A stretch of 64,000 bases of DNA from Parasponia andersonii (GCA_002914805.1 JXTB01000112.1:487870-551869), one strand, 5' to 3'; counted from the first letter of the stretch, positions 12,276 to 24,961 are shown. The notes: generated from the letters alone by a model not told the origin. Program-made: numbers and translations.

Positions 12276-15200
12276 AGAGTATTAGGATGGTATCTCTAGT
12301 AAGTTTTAGTGTCTATCTTTGGAATATATATATTGAAAGAATTTTGTCTTTGGAATATTTACTTAAAGCATTAGTATTTGTAATTGAATTCTTTTATTTT
12401 AGGTGAAAATAGACTTTTATTACTTTAAATCATCGGCCACTAAATGGGCAATACAACTCAAAATAATGTCTCATAACAAAGAGGAAAAGTTCTTATTAAG
12501 ACATAACTTTGTAATTGAATTCTTTTACAATATACAACAAATTTAGAATTATCTTAAATTAAATTTTAAAGATAATATCATTAAAAAACTCATAATTTTT
12601 AGCCTTTTAGCAAAAACTCAACTCATTTCATTTCATTAATATCCAATAAAATTTTTTATTTATATTTTTTTATTAAATCTCACGGATACATATATGTAGT
12701 TAAAATAAGAGTTTAAAATTAGTATAAAAATATATATATTCTTTAAAATTGTCTATTGATATTTATAGAAATAACGAGGCAACCAATAAATAATTTATGA
12801 TCTTTTAGAATCTAACAATAATATTTTTCAAATATATAATTTTATTTTTGAATTCTGTTATCTCATTTAAGATGTTAAAAACTTTCATTTTTAACAATTT
12901 TAAATCTAATTTTACCTATATATATATATAAATTCGGTGAAATTTGATGAAAACAAATAAATAAAAAGTTTTATTTTATATTAGTGAAAATGTGGGAATT
13001 TTTTTGATAATTTAAAAAGCTAAAAGCCACTTTTTTTTTTCTTGATATTATCCCTTAAATTTAACGACGGAGTTGCCGTATTATTTCTTCTTCTTTTGAT
13101 TTCTTGTTTCGTTTCTTTTTGAAGGGATTCTTATTCTACTTATTTAGAGTAGGGGGAGCCATAATTAGGGCTGCTCAACTTTGATTTTTATGCAAAGTAA
13201 AATAGGTGATTAGGTAGCCACCCTAGTCTGGACTATTTATTGCTGCACTATTTCAAGTTATATGGGAAATAAATTAAGGGATACGCCCTTCTTTTAACGT
13301 ATAGTACTTGAAGACTCCAATAGGGGAACATGTTCTGTTTCATAAGTCATTAATCAAACTCCAATAATCAAGTCCCAATTTTGGGAAACAGAGGATCGTG
13401 TAGAATGGATGAAATCTCTTCCCAAAATTGCTAAAGGGGGAAATATTGAAGAAAAAGAAAAAAGAAAAAAATCATTTTCATGGGGACATTGGATTTATCT
13501 ACCGAAATAAATGGTTGGCTCTACCAGGAAAGTTGGTGTCTAATGAATAGACAAATGAAATGGATTGTACCCATTCTTACTCGCTAAAGCCCTTTTCAAA
13601 TAATGCTAAAGTTTGTCGTATAGAGAATTAAATGGAAAAGGTAATAGCATTACAATGAGCTATCCCATAGCTATAGGTAATATGGCTTGAACTTTTTCAG
13701 CAAATTAGAGAGATTACAAAATTTTTTACAATTATATTTCTTATTAGTGAAAATACCATGGTTAATCAGTTAATCTACTTCATCTTCTTTGTTACTTATA
13801 ACAAAACAATAGACAGAAAGAAAGGGAGATATATCACTTGCAAATATTCTTTTTTTTTTTTTTAAGGAAAACTAGCAAATAAGATTTTTTTTTTTTTTTG
13901 AGAAGAACTAGCAAATAAGATTTGAAAGGCCGTTTCTCATCTATGAATAGTCAAATATACCTTAGACAATGGTTTTCTCCAAGTATAAAAGATTCTAACG
14001 CATACTATTTTGTCTATGGTGCTAGAATAGGGTCAGGTTATAATGTAGAGTGGCAATATAGGAGTTTACTTCAATTTTCCATATATAAAACTATAGATGC
14101 AACCATTTGCATGAGTTGACTAAAAACATTTGAGTAATTTACTACTGTGATAACTCCTTTTCGCCGTTTAAGAAAATGACTTTTGGTAATTATTTTTTAA
14201 AATATACGTGGAAACAAGCAAATGGATATACGTGGGTTTTGACAATAGGATATATTCTTTTAAATAAAATGGGTCACACTAGCTTTTTGCAAATAGAAAA
14301 AACTGAGGTGAAATAGGCTTGACACAGTTTCTTAGCATATTTTCAAACTTAAAAGTTATTTTAACTGTGTTTGATGAATTATTAGAATTTTTTTTAATTT
14401 AAAAGATTGTTTTTAGAAAATATGAACTCAGCATTTTTCGTAGGGAGATTTTTTCAAATTTTTATTTCAAGAAGTAAAAATTATCAGCTTATCATCTCAA
14501 TATTTCTTAGCTTTCTAGTAGAGACACATTGTACTATAAAACTATACATGATAAGTATCTCGTATGGAGAGGTGAATGACTAATGACAAAAATAAGATGA
14601 ATTCCATGAACTTTAATTTTTAAAAAGAACGTGATTAAGAAAGAAGCAAAGCAAGAAGCAATGGCCTTACTTGATGACTCTTTTGTTTTTAAAAGCAAAA
14701 TGAAAGGAATTTCTTCTGAAATTGTTTCCACAATTATCTTTTTCATTCTTTTTAATAGAAAATTAGAATCAGAGGATTTTAGAGTTACGACCATATTTAC
14801 TAATTTGTAATTTAAAAGAGAAGTAAAATTGGAAAAGTGATTTTTTTTTCCACTCCTTCATGTGTTTTCTTATCTATTTAGAGTACCAAAAAAAAAAGAA
14901 CTATAAATTTTGAAAGATACTTATTTGATTTTATATTTCAAAATATATGTCACGATCTTGTGGAAGAAAAAGAATAGCTAAAGGGAGGGGTGGCTTCGTT
15001 ACCACTTTTGGTTGATTTTTCTTGTTCCAAATTAAATAATCTAATACATAATGAAGTAATTACTCTTTCTTGAAAGACAAATTTTAGTCAACTATGTCCA
15101 TTCTCTTTTACTCATTCCAACCACAAATGCGGTGGAGTTGAGAATTAGTGCTCCTGTTAATTCCATGGAGTTTGTGCATCATGTCCTCGAAAGTTTTTCT

Positions 15201-15315
15201 ACATAGGTTAAGATGTGGAAGTCTCTAGTTTCTAGATTTCCAGGAGTTCCTACAAAGGTCAAGGTAAATCGTTAGTTTTTTATGCTGTGGGGCACCGGCT
15301 ATAAGGGGATACACT
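12276..15315. other. Intergenic, nothing recognised
   Basis: AT-rich with long poly(T) runs. A short local duplication of AACTAGCAAATAAGATTT (near 13870 and 13905) is present. No supported gene or RNA. Confidence 0.5.
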
Positions 15316-15323
15316 CAAGAGAG

Positions 15324-15860
15324 TAGGGCTAGTAATTCGTGTTATGTAATTCGTGTTATTATATTGTGTTCAGGTTGACATAATTATAACACGATATGAT
15401 AACATTTTAACTTAAATACGATACGATAAATATACGAATAACATGATGTGATACATTTAACTCGTTTAATAAATGTGTCATGTATCATATTTGGCTTGTT
15501 TGACATGATTATTTAAAATTGACTCGATTATTCTAATCTAATACGATTATACACTATTGAATTCAATTTTACACATGTAAATATGTTTAGAATTAATCAA
15601 AATTACATTTAAAATATTAAAATATCAACAAATATATTGTATTAGTATCGCATTGATACAACACTAAATAATTAAATAAGTTACACAAGCACATTTCGGG
15701 TTAAGCATGTTGACGTAAAACACACGTATTTATTATACATATTATGCATGTTAATCCAAAATTGATACAAAAATTAAATAGGTCACCAAAATCTGTTTAT
15801 TTCGTTTCGTTTTTTAGTCGTATCATATTGTAGTGAAATATAGAAAATTGTTGGCCCCTG
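15324..15860. mobile_element. hAT-type non-autonomous element, 537 bp
   Basis: The left terminus is TAGGGCTAGTAATTCG. The right terminus on the opposite strand is CAGGGGCCAACAATTT. Both match the hAT pattern of YAGGG ends. Flanks form an 8-bp duplication CAAGAGAG / CGAGAGAG (15316-15323 and 15861-15868; one mismatch), the hAT length. Subterminal repeats of the AATTCGTGTTA type follow the left end, as is usual for transposase-binding regions of plant hAT elements. No open frame. Confidence 0.8.
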
Positions 15861-15868
15861 CGAGAGAG

Positions 15869-16900
15869 CACACCCAAGATAATTTGAACCATCCATCAAT
15901 AAAGATAACATTACCTCCAAGTACTAGATTCTGTACTAGGTTCTCATATCACAGAGCCACCCATTTTGATTTAGTGATGATATGATGATCTCAATGTGGA
16001 AAATGACCTAAAAGTAATAAATACAAACAAAAGTTACACAACTTTTAAAAGAAAACGGCCTCAAAACTAAATTTTATGCTAATATCTATCTTCACATGAT
16101 AAATAATGATTATAAAAACTGACAAGGAAAACAAAAAATCGTAGAGAAAATTATATGGGAGAATAATATGAATGAGAAAAAGTATTTGCATTAGTGTATC
16201 CTCAAACAACCAAATTAATTTTTTTTCTTAATTCTATCAAATAAAGCATAGAAAAATCCTAATATTACCTAATATAGCGACAATGGTCGATCTACGATGA
16301 ATTGGTTCAACTAATTTACTATTAATCCTAAGATAAAAAGAGGGATTAAAATAAAATAAGAATAGAAAACAAATAAAAATGTAAAATAGTTAAAAATTCA
16401 TTCACCACACCAAACAATCACACTGCTTAATTACCAGATCTTAATAGTTATTCAACAAAGCTATAAATCGTAAATAACTATCTCTATCCTTCCTTAAATT
16501 GTATGCTAGATAGACAAATGTCAAATTTAACTTATTCCTATTAATTAGCCTAAACAAATGCTCTAAAATTAATTAACAAAAGTATTAACGTTGAGAAAGA
16601 TCTTAGGTTGATTTAGATTATAATCTCACAAATACAAAATCTATAATATAGATTATGTTCTTCACTATAAATAATATCTTAAACCAGTATAGCACCTATA
16701 GCTTTGCAACTAATGGATTCAATCATCACAAACGCCCAATTTAAATCCTACCAGTAAAATCATATCATGATCTTCTAGTAAGCCTCCTAAACAAATCAAA
16801 ATATAACTCATAAAATCAATAAGCATAACAAAATATAATTAACTTCAATAAATAACCAATTATATAAAATCTAGAATCTTATCCTAATAGACTTGTACTA

Positions 16901-16956
<56 letters not shown>

Positions 16957-18893
16957 GAGAATAAATAAAAAGAACATTATGCTAGAACAATAAAAACTAT
17001 AAAAGAAAAAAAGAAAAATAAAGATAGCCGACAACGGCTTCCAAACTCTCTCCTTTCTTTCTCTAGGTTTTTGGATATTTTGTGGTTCCTAGTGTGTATC
17101 ATAGCCTCTCCTCTGTGTTTAAAGGATCCTATTTATAGAAAAATAAGGCTAGGAGGTGTCTAAGTTGAATCCCTCAAGATTTAGGAATCCTAGGTGATCA
17201 AAACACCCTAATTCGGCCAAGAAAAGGTCGCTTCCTGAATCCTGGCGTTCCGGTGCCTGCTCTTTGACAGGTTTCTCGGATTTTTCAAAAATATCACTTT
17301 TTAGCTCAGTTTTGCGATTTTACCAATTTTCAGCTCGGTGCTTTGATTTTTATCCTATTTCAGCTCATCTTTAAGATTTTAATCTATTTATATTCCAATT
17401 CAGTTTCTTTTCACTCATTTACCTCCACAAAACCTAGAAATACAAAAATAAAGTAAATTAGTCTTAGATAAATATAAAAACAAAAATAATAAAATAGCAT
17501 GGAAAATAACTTATCATTTAAGTGTAAAATCAATACCTCCAAAATATAGTCTTCCAAAATTCTGTGATTCTCGTAAGAATATGAAAGATGAAGCAAGAAT
17601 AGCATATATACATGGCTTATGTTGATTCGCACACAAATGCGAATAAGAAGAGTAAATATTCTAATATTTTATTAACAAAATGGTTAAATCATAAACTAGC
17701 TCATTTTGAAAAATAATTTCTAGTCAAAGGCCAATGTTTTTAGTTTCTTTACAAAGCAGTTTTTCTCAATAATACTCTTACTCTATGTTAAAACATAAAT
17801 TTTTGCAAAGTGAGCTTTTAAACTTACGTCTTTCACAAAAAAAAAAAGGTTTTAAGCCATATATTTATATATGGGGCATTTCTAGGTTTCGACATATTAA
17901 AATGGGTGTATCAATACAACACAGAATAATAGTCGTATGATCAAGAAAAAAAGGTCTCGATTTCTTGGTTTGCTTTTTCTTTAGTAGCGCCGCGAAAGAG
18001 AGGATCACACGGTTGACTATCCAGACAAAAATGGGCATTAAGGTAAAGTGCAGGAGGGTTTCCTTTATCGGCCCTCTGGAGAGTTACTGGGAGAATGGTC
18101 ATCGCTTATAAGCTATAGATAATAGGAAATAGCATAAGATTCTAGCGAAGTAATTCAGAAGAAGAAGAATAAACTAACTGAAAAAACAATCCGACCCATG
18201 AATTTCTTGTTGGTTAAACGATGCCTTTTCATCTAGGAGTTTATTAAGAACACAATCCTCATTTTATTTTGTTATTTTCTCAAATATGATTAATTCAATT
18301 GAAGGTCCAGTGGCAAACAAAACAAGCAAATGGTTGTGAGCAAATCAAAGGAAAAGAAAAATATTCATATGAGGTTGTAGGTGTGGTAATTTAAGAACCT
18401 ATGTGAACTTCTCAAATGAGAGAGGGGTATGGTCTGTCAAGATTAACTTAGAAATCAATTTTATTCGATTTTTTTTATTAAAAAAAAAAAAACCTTAGAA
18501 ATCAATTAGAATTAAAATGAAGGCAACTGAGTGACTTAACTAAACAACTTCACCTATACAGTTTACATTTTACATGGCTACCCAAACTTTCAAGAAAACA
18601 CATCGTGTCCTTACTTATGACAACTATTAAATTCTCTTCCATTTGGAACCTCTTATAGTACTATCATGGACCTAAATCAATAGAAAATCCTGAAGCACTC
18701 GACTAATGGAAAGACAAACTAATGACAACTATCGTTCGTCACGAAGATCTAACAAATTCATGACAATGAATCTTATTTAGCACATCCAAGCACATTTGTT
18801 ATGTGGGCCACTGAGCCTCCTAAGCCAATCAAAACATAAAAAACGTGGTATATTGATACACTCAAATTGGTATACCGTATGTTAGAAGTCTCC
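15869..18893. other. Intergenic with a long AT microsatellite
   Basis: No gene recognised. Contains an uninterrupted (AT)n tract at 16903-16953. A moderately GC-richer patch at about 17000-17350 could be part of an unrecognised repeat, but I could not delimit it. Open frames here are short and compositionally biased. Confidence 0.5.
16903..16953. repeat. (AT)n microsatellite, 51 nt
   Basis: An uninterrupted AT dinucleotide run read directly from the sequence. Likely length-polymorphic and recombinogenic. Confidence 0.95.
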
Positions 18894-18920
18894 ATATATA
18901 TATATATATATATATATATA

Positions 18921-19530
18921 GTCACTTTTAAAAGGTCTATTTTGTCTAAATTCTCTTAACATAATTTTACTTCTTACATAATACAGAACTTACATATTTG
19001 TAGAACACATGTCCCAACTCAAATGAGAAACTAAAATTTAAGAAAATAAAAAAAAATAACATAAAAAATTTATCAAAATTTGTCTAGAAGAAAATCAATT
19101 TAAAATCAATTTTTGATTTCCTAAATAAATTAAATTTGACGATATAAATTTACCTAAATCAATAAAATCACTGACTATTAAATATTCTAAATTTTGGAAT
19201 ATATTTATTTTAGATATGAATTTGAACTTTTTCCCCCCTTTTTAAAGCCACTTTTAAAAGGTTTATTTTGTCTAAATTCCATTAACGTAATTTTACTTCT
19301 TACAAAGTATAGAACTTACGTATTTATAGAATACATGTTCCAAACTTCAATGAAAAAATAAAATTTAGGAGAATAAAAATAAAGATAAATAACATAACGA
19401 AAAATTATCCAAACTTAACCAAAAGAACATTAATTTTAAATTCAATTTTTAGTTTTCCTAAAATTAAATTTTACTGACTAAATTTACCTCAAACAATAAA
19501 ATCACTAATTATTTAATATTTTAAATTTCC
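18921..19530. repeat. Tandem duplication of an approximately 280-bp segment
   Basis: The block starting GTCACTTTTAAAAGG at 18921 recurs as GCCACTTTTAAAAGG at 19247, an offset of 326 bp. Order and content match for about 280 bp (TTATTTTGTCTAAATTC, TTTTACTTCTTACA, AGAACTTAC, AATAAAATCACT), with many substitutions. An (AT)n run (18894-18920) sits directly before the first copy. The duplication is old and non-coding. Confidence 0.8.
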
Positions 19531-20145
19531 CCCCTAAAGAATTCACACTGAAAGTCTCAATCTTTAAATTAAAACAAAATGAATTCCCTATATTCTCTTT
19601 GTAAACCTGGATTGCATTAATTTGGATCTCTCTCGAAGTTAAGAAAGAACTTGAAAATAAGTAAGAGTTACAGAGGTGTAAAGTAGGAGATCACTAATGT
19701 GGAGCATTGAAAGTCTTGGCCAATATGTAAATTAGGAAAAATACTTGTAAACAAATTTGAAGAGGGATAACGGTAAATATATATATTCTGAAGAATTTTT
19801 TATAATTTTAATTTAATTTTTATAATTATAATTTTGTTTTTTGTCTATACAAAATTATACCTCCACAATCCATATTTAAAATTTCCAAAATATTTATCAT
19901 TTGTGTCCAAATTGNNNNNNNNNNNNNNNNNNNNNNNNNNNNNNNATGAAATCTTATTTATGTGGATAAATAATTAATATCAATTAAAATTAACTTAAAA
20001 TAGCTATCATAAATTACTAAATTTATATATAGAATGTAAACAAATTTACAAAAATTTTAGATATATAGGTATAATTTTGTATAAGTTAAAAGATACGATA
20101 AAATCTATAAAAAAAAAAAAAGAGTTGAAAATATGAAGTATAAGG
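19531..20145. other. Intergenic with assembly gap
   Basis: AT-rich DNA containing a run of N at 19915-19945. Nothing else recognised. Confidence 0.6.
19915..19945. other. Assembly gap (31 N)
   Basis: Undetermined bases. The gap lies between two tandem-repeat zones (18921-19530 and 20146-20322), so missing or collapsed repeat copies are plausible. A further isolated N is at 42112. Confidence 0.99.
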
Positions 20146-20322
20146 TTGTAATCCATTGAAAATATGAAATCTAAGGGTCCTTGAAAAGAAACAAAAAAGA
20201 AATTGATTGTAATCCATTGAAAATATGAAATCTAAGGGTCCTTGAAAAGAAACAAAAAAGAAATTGATTGTAATCCATTGAAAATATGAATTCTAAGGGT
20301 CCTTAAAAAGAAACAAAAAGGA
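20146..20322. repeat. 61-bp tandem repeat, three copies
   Basis: TTGTAATCCATTGAAAATAT recurs at 20146, 20207 and 20268, a strict 61-bp period. The first two units are nearly identical and the third has a few changes. It lies about 0.4-0.7 kb upstream of the zinc-finger gene. No coding frame. Confidence 0.9.
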
Positions 20323-20519
20323 CATCTAGAAGTTTCCGATTTCAGTAATTTTATTTTTGTTTTTCAATATTCGAGATTTATACTCCCTTTTCTCCCCCCT
20401 AAAAAAGAAAAAATCAAATAAAAATTCTTCTACTTTGCGTATCACACCCTCCATCGGACCACCGAGACTCCGTGCGTTACACTGTCATCGTAGTTATGAC
20501 ACCCTCCACTAGTATCGTT

Positions 20520-20760
20520 CCACGTGTCACCAATTTTATGCCCTTTACAGTAATTCGTGGGGGGACTCTGATGCGACCGTCATATAAGATATAACCCAAA
20601 CAAAACAGCCGTGTAACTCAGAACTCCCTCCTCCGCCACAATTTTTTTAACCGCACTGGAAATACTGGATAGAGAGTTCCTACGTTTTTAACCTAACCAG
20701 GGTTAACGTTTTTACCTAACCACGGCTAATTCCCCACTCCTTAGCCAGTTTATATAAAGA
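20520..20760 (+). promoter_or_regulatory. Promoter of the CCCH zinc-finger gene
   Basis: A G-box/ABRE, CCACGTGTC, lies at 20520-20528, about 230 bp before the TATA box. A duplicated block follows: ACGTTTTTAACCTAACCAGG at 20682 and ACGTTTTTACCTAACCACGG at 20706. Each copy holds ACCTAACC, a MYB-binding AC-element-like word. TTTATATAAA at 20749-20758 is a good TATA box, placing transcription start near 20780-20790 and leaving a leader of about 45-50 nt with an A18 run just before the start codon. ABRE/G-box content fits the hormone and stress responsiveness reported for this family (inference). Confidence 0.65.
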
Positions 20761-20832
20761 CCGAGACCCTGCCGGGTTTTCTGTAAACAAACTTCCAAAA
20801 AAAAAAAAAAAAAATTCACCGCCTCTGAGAAA

Positions 20833-21975
20833 ATGATGCTCGGCGAACAACATCGCCCCAATCCAACGGTCCACGTGCCTCCATGGAATCTAACCGTCGA
20901 AGATCCAACGGCTGAGATGTACTCGCCATTTCCTTTGAGTGGCGTCTCTGTCAACTCGGACTGCAATGGTGGAGACTACTCTCCGTACTATCTTCAGGAA
21001 GCCTTGTCTGCGCTGAGTCCGTACTTGCCGTCGGCGAACGACCCGGATATCGACTCGGACTCTGACGTTTCGGGTCGGGAATCGGACGCTCCGATTGACG
21101 CGTACTCGTGCGATCAGTTCAGGATGTTCGAGTTCAAGGTACGGCGTTGCGCCAGGGGGAGGTCCCATGACTGGACCGAGTGTCCGTACGCTCACCCGGG
21201 TGAGAAGGCCCGGAGGAGGGACCCGAGGAAGTTCCACTATTCGGGCACGGCTTGCCCAGATTTCAGAAAGGGTCATTGTAAGAAGGGCGACTCGTGCGAG
21301 TTCGCTCATGGGGTTTTCGAGTGCTGGCTTCACCCGGCTCGGTACCGGACCCAGCCATGCAAGGACGGGACCAGTTGCCGTAGGAGGGTCTGTTTCTTCG
21401 CTCACACGCCGGACCAGCTCAGGGTCTTGCCTCAGCAGAGCCCCAAGGGTGGTTCCAACTCGGTCGAGTCGTACGACGGTTCTCCTCTGCGGAAGACCCT
21501 TCCGTTTCTGTCATCACCGTCGTCGATATCTCCGCCGGCGACTCCTCAGGCGGAGTCACCGCCCATGTCGCCGATGACCCAGGTGCTGAGTCGGTCACTG
21601 GGTTCGAGCTCGATCAACGAAATGGTGGCGTCGCTTAGGAATCTGCAGCTTGGTAAGGTTAAGTCTCTACCCTCTTGCTGGAACACTCAAAAGGGTGGGT
21701 CTCCCGGGTTCGGTTCGCCCAGAGGGTCGTTGCTCCGACCCGGTTTCTGTAGCCTGCCGACGACCCCAACCCGAGGCCCGGCCCGTCCTAGCTATCTGGA
21801 TTTCTGTGACCCGGCTCTTGAGGAGGAGCCGGCTATGGAGAGGGTCGAGTCTGGGAGGGGCCTTCGTGCGAAAATGTTTGAGAGGCTCAGCAAGGAGAAT
21901 TCCCTCGATCGGGTCGACCCGAACCCATCTGCTGGTGCTCCGGATGTTGGCTGGGTCTCGGAGCTGGTAAAGTGA
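20833..21975 (+). CDS. Arginine-rich tandem CCCH zinc-finger protein (plant RR-TZF, TZF2/TZF3-like), intronless
   Basis: The 380-residue protein is predicted to bind RNA through two tandem CCCH fingers. Plant RR-TZF proteins act in mRNA turnover, shuttle between nucleus and cytoplasmic granules, and modulate ABA, jasmonate and stress responses (family knowledge). Seen here: the plant-specific arginine-rich module CX5HX4CX3H (C106, H112, C117, H121). Then come finger 1 CX7CX5CX3H (C141, C149, C155, H159), a 16-residue linker, and finger 2 CX5CX4CX3H (C176, C182, C187, H191). All ligands are intact. A Leu-rich stretch near residues 54-65 could be an export signal. The C-terminus is Ser/Pro-rich. 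The start is the first ATG after the TATA box and gives the family's MM(I/L)GE N-terminus. The single exon is usual for the group. The CDS is strikingly GC-rich against its AT-rich surroundings. Orthology to one Arabidopsis member cannot be fixed by eye. Confidence 0.95.
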   Translation: MMLGEQHRPNPTVHVPPWNLTVEDPTAEMYSPFPLSGVSVNSDCNGGDYSPYYLQEALSALSPYLPSANDPDIDSDSDVSGRESDAPIDAYSCDQFRMFEFKVRRCARGRSHDWTECPYAHPGEKARRRDPRKFHYSGTACPDFRKGHCKKGDSCEFAHGVFECWLHPARYRTQPCKDGTSCRRRVCFFAHTPDQLRVLPQQSPKGGSNSVESYDGSPLRKTLPFLSSPSSISPPATPQAESPPMSPMTQVLSRSLGSSSINEMVASLRNLQLGKVKSLPSCWNTQKGGSPGFGSPRGSLLRPGFCSLPTTPTRGPARPSYLDFCDPALEEEPAMERVESGRGLRAKMFERLSKENSLDRVDPNPSAGAPDVGWVSELVK

Positions 21976-23729
21976 AATTTCAGAACGGGAAAAACAAAAA
22001 TAGAGCTAAAAGGGAGCTCTATCATGGGTCTTAAGATTCCCTGGATTTGTCACTAGGATTAAAATTTAATTTTGGGGGTTAATTTGGTGGTGGTTGGTTT
22101 CATTTTGCTTTAATCACTCTTTTTTGTTCTCTCACTGTGGATAGCATCTGAAAAACAGAGAGATATAAAGAGTTATTTGGAATTTGATTTTGGAAACGAA
22201 GCTAGGTGAAGAAGATTCTATATATGTAAATATTTTTATCGGTGGTATGCATGGGTGAAGAGTAGAGAGAATCTCTTTTTTGGGGAATTTCCTGAGAAGA
22301 TGAAGAAGATGATTAGATTATTGATAAGAAGAAACAGAAAAATGCCAACTCTTTTTATCTTTTTTGTTATTGTACAGTTTAAGCAGACAGTGATCAATTC
22401 CCACTTTCCCTTTTGCTTATGTTAATTATTGTATTTAATTATCACTATCCCACTTTGCTAATCCTTATCTATCATTGTAAAATTTTATTCCTCTCCTTTG
22501 TATGGACTTTAATCCTATTGGAACTATTATTAATGTATTGTATATGTTTATTGAACTTCCTAACTTTGCTTCATGTTTATCTTGTATTCTTTATTTATTT
22601 AATTTTTAATGTTTCTCATTCCATTTAAAAGAAAGTAGCAACGCGATGTTTATGAATTTGGTTTGGTTCATTTCTTACAATTTATTGTCATTAAAAATGG
22701 TGGATGAACGTATTTGTTGTTGATGACCACCAGTCACTGGAGCACGTTTGGACTTTGGATTGATACCATTAATGGTCAACCCTAAGTGAGATGTCCGTGT
22801 AAATAGGGACAAGATCAAATTGGGCTCTCTCGCTCTCTCTTCATTATTATTATTATTATTCTCCTTGGTTTGCATATTTGCTGGATGAAAACTGGTAAAG
22901 TGACTATTTGGTAAATAAGGGAATTTTTTCATTTTCTTATATAACAAAGTTTTGGTCACATCCCTTTGGAGAGAGAGTGGAAAATTGGAGAAAAAGTCCA
23001 TACATGGACCGGACCGTATATGAGGTGATCCACTAAAGATCATGGCGTTGTAATTCACATCGTTGTGGGACATAGTTAGCTTGGAGAGAAAAGGAAATAT
23101 CTCTGACAATGGAGTAGCTAAAACATGGATAGAATCAAATCAATAAAAAAGAAAAATCTCTCCTCTCTCTCTCTCTCTCTCTCTTTTTTTTTTTTTTTGA
23201 AAACTCTCCTCTCTCTTTTACAGGCCACTCTATCGACTTTTTTTTTTCCTTTTTTTTTTCTCGTTTTGAAATTAAAAAAAAAAATTGGGTCAACAAAGAA
23301 ATTTTATGTGACAAAAAAGCACTGTTTTAGTATTGATTTTATTTCCAACTTTACTTATTCTTCCCGTTTAACCCTTCCGACACGCAACAATCGGTATGGT
23401 GAGCTAAGAAGCATGGGGCTGCTACTTTACCTTCTATTGAGGGTTGTTTGGGTATGAAGCCTAGGGGTGGCTCTTAATCTCTACCGTCGATTGTTGATGT
23501 ATTTGATGATCAATGATCGGGTGTTTGAGGGAACTATCATAGAGGGTTGAAAGACTAGGTCAAAAACCATGATTGATAATGTCATGAGATTTGATGGTAG
23601 GGTGTGTGCTTTTGATTTGGACATCGAGAATTACAGATACTTAATTAATTGGTTAATCAATTAATCAAGTAATGAATATTTATTTATCTATTTATTTTGC
23701 TTGAATGTTTAATATTTAATCCATAGATG
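21976..23729. other. 3' flank of the zinc-finger gene and intergenic DNA
   Basis: The first few hundred bases are presumably 3' UTR, although no poly(A) site can be fixed. Further on there is an ATT microsatellite at about 22842-22860 and a CT-rich tract at about 23158-23185. A long antisense open frame at 22675-23109 shows no family features and is not called. Confidence 0.5.
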
Positions 23730-23743
23730 TTAGTTTGCAGTAT

Positions 23744-23966
23744 TTTTTTTTTTTAAAATAGGGTTTGATTAATAATCTTTATTTATTACAAATTAAAGAA
23801 AAATTCCTAAGACTATCCAATTCTCAACCCACCCCACTTTATCTCACCTAATCCTAACAAAGGATAATAAGTTTTCACGCATACTTTCGGTATAATTCGA
23901 ACCTAAAACCGAGATCGCAGATAGTGGGTGATGCTCTTACCACTTGAGTCAATCTATGTCGTCATA
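23744..23966 (-). mobile_element. tRNA-derived SINE, minus orientation
   Basis: On the minus strand it begins with an A-box-like GACTCAAGTGGTAAGAGC, then a B-box-like TAGGTTCGAATTATACC, and ends in an A-rich tail (T-run at 23742-23754 on the plus strand). It is flanked by an imperfect 14-bp duplication TTAGTTTGCAGTAT / TTAGTTTGTAGAAT (23730-23743, 23967-23980). It is the same family as 28737-28938: both share GGTAAGAGCA(T)CACCCA-like and ATTATCC(TT) words in the same order. Confidence 0.75.
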
Positions 23967-23980
23967 TTAGTTTGTAGAAT

Positions 23981-24633
23981 TTGCCCCTGTAAGGAACAAT
24001 ATCCTAAAATTTTGATCGTTATTATATATATATATATATACTTGCTAGTGAAGAGCTGACTAGGGTTGTACTCAATTTTCCACTGCCTTAACAATATTAT
24101 CTATATGTCTAGATATATAACCATATACACGCATAAAGCTTCTTAGTTGGTGGATCGAATGAAAATTAGTGATGTGTTATTTGAGATGTAATTCAGTCTT
24201 AAGAAAAAGGGAAATTTGCAAGTATATATCCCATGATATGCTAATCCTTAAATTCAACACTTGTTTTCTCTCGATTTTAACGTAAATTTAACTCATTTCT
24301 AACCTAAAACTACAAATCATAAATATTTTAAATATTGATAGTTCTCATGTTCACTTGTGAACCCTGTTATTCATATGAAATTAGTATTACATTATTTTTA
24401 TTTACATTATTATCATTTTAAAAGGTGAATTATCGTAAATAATTGGCATAATTGTGTATGATTTAAATCTTAAATAAGATGAATAATGAGCATGCTTCTT
24501 GGTTACCTCTCTTGTTGCCAAAAGGGCAATTTTGGTCAATTGATAAGAGATTTATAGGCGAAAGATGTCTTGAATAGAAGTAAATCAAGGTGTCAGAATT
24601 AGTCTATATTTACAATAAATATGGACTTTCATG
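23981..24633. other. Intergenic, nothing recognised
   Basis: AT-rich with a short (TA)n run at about 24023-24041. No gene or element seen. Confidence 0.5.
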
Positions 24634-24639
24634 GTAATA

Positions 24640-24919
24640 ACTGGTAGCTCTTCGTATAATTATTGATATTAAGGTCTGTTGTATTAAGAAATATATAAAC
24701 AATTTTGTAATTGTAAAAATTCGGATTTTGAGAGGATAATTTGGACATTTTACCAATTTTTTTGGATAAAATATTAGGGGGATTAATTTGTAAAAATTTT
24801 ATGTAGAAAGATAATTGTAATTTTTGGAAGACAGAATTGATAAAGATTTGAAAATTTAGAGACTTATGTGTAATTTTTGAAAAATTGCACTGCCTCATAA
24901 AATAGAGCCACATGCCCTG

Positions 24920-24961
<42 letters not shown>

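Noticed and set aside
20890-21577. Long open frames on both strands inside the zinc-finger coding region
   Set aside because: Shadow frames produced by the high GC content of the real gene; the zinc-finger frame carries all conserved Cys/His ligands.
22000-22035. AAGGGAGCTCTATCATGG resembling part of miR159
   Set aside because: Only a partial match to the mature sequence, in the 3' flank of the zinc-finger gene, and no precursor hairpin found.
22675-23109. 144-codon antisense open frame downstream of the zinc-finger gene
   Set aside because: Low-complexity Asn run from an ATT microsatellite, no recognisable family, no promoter context.
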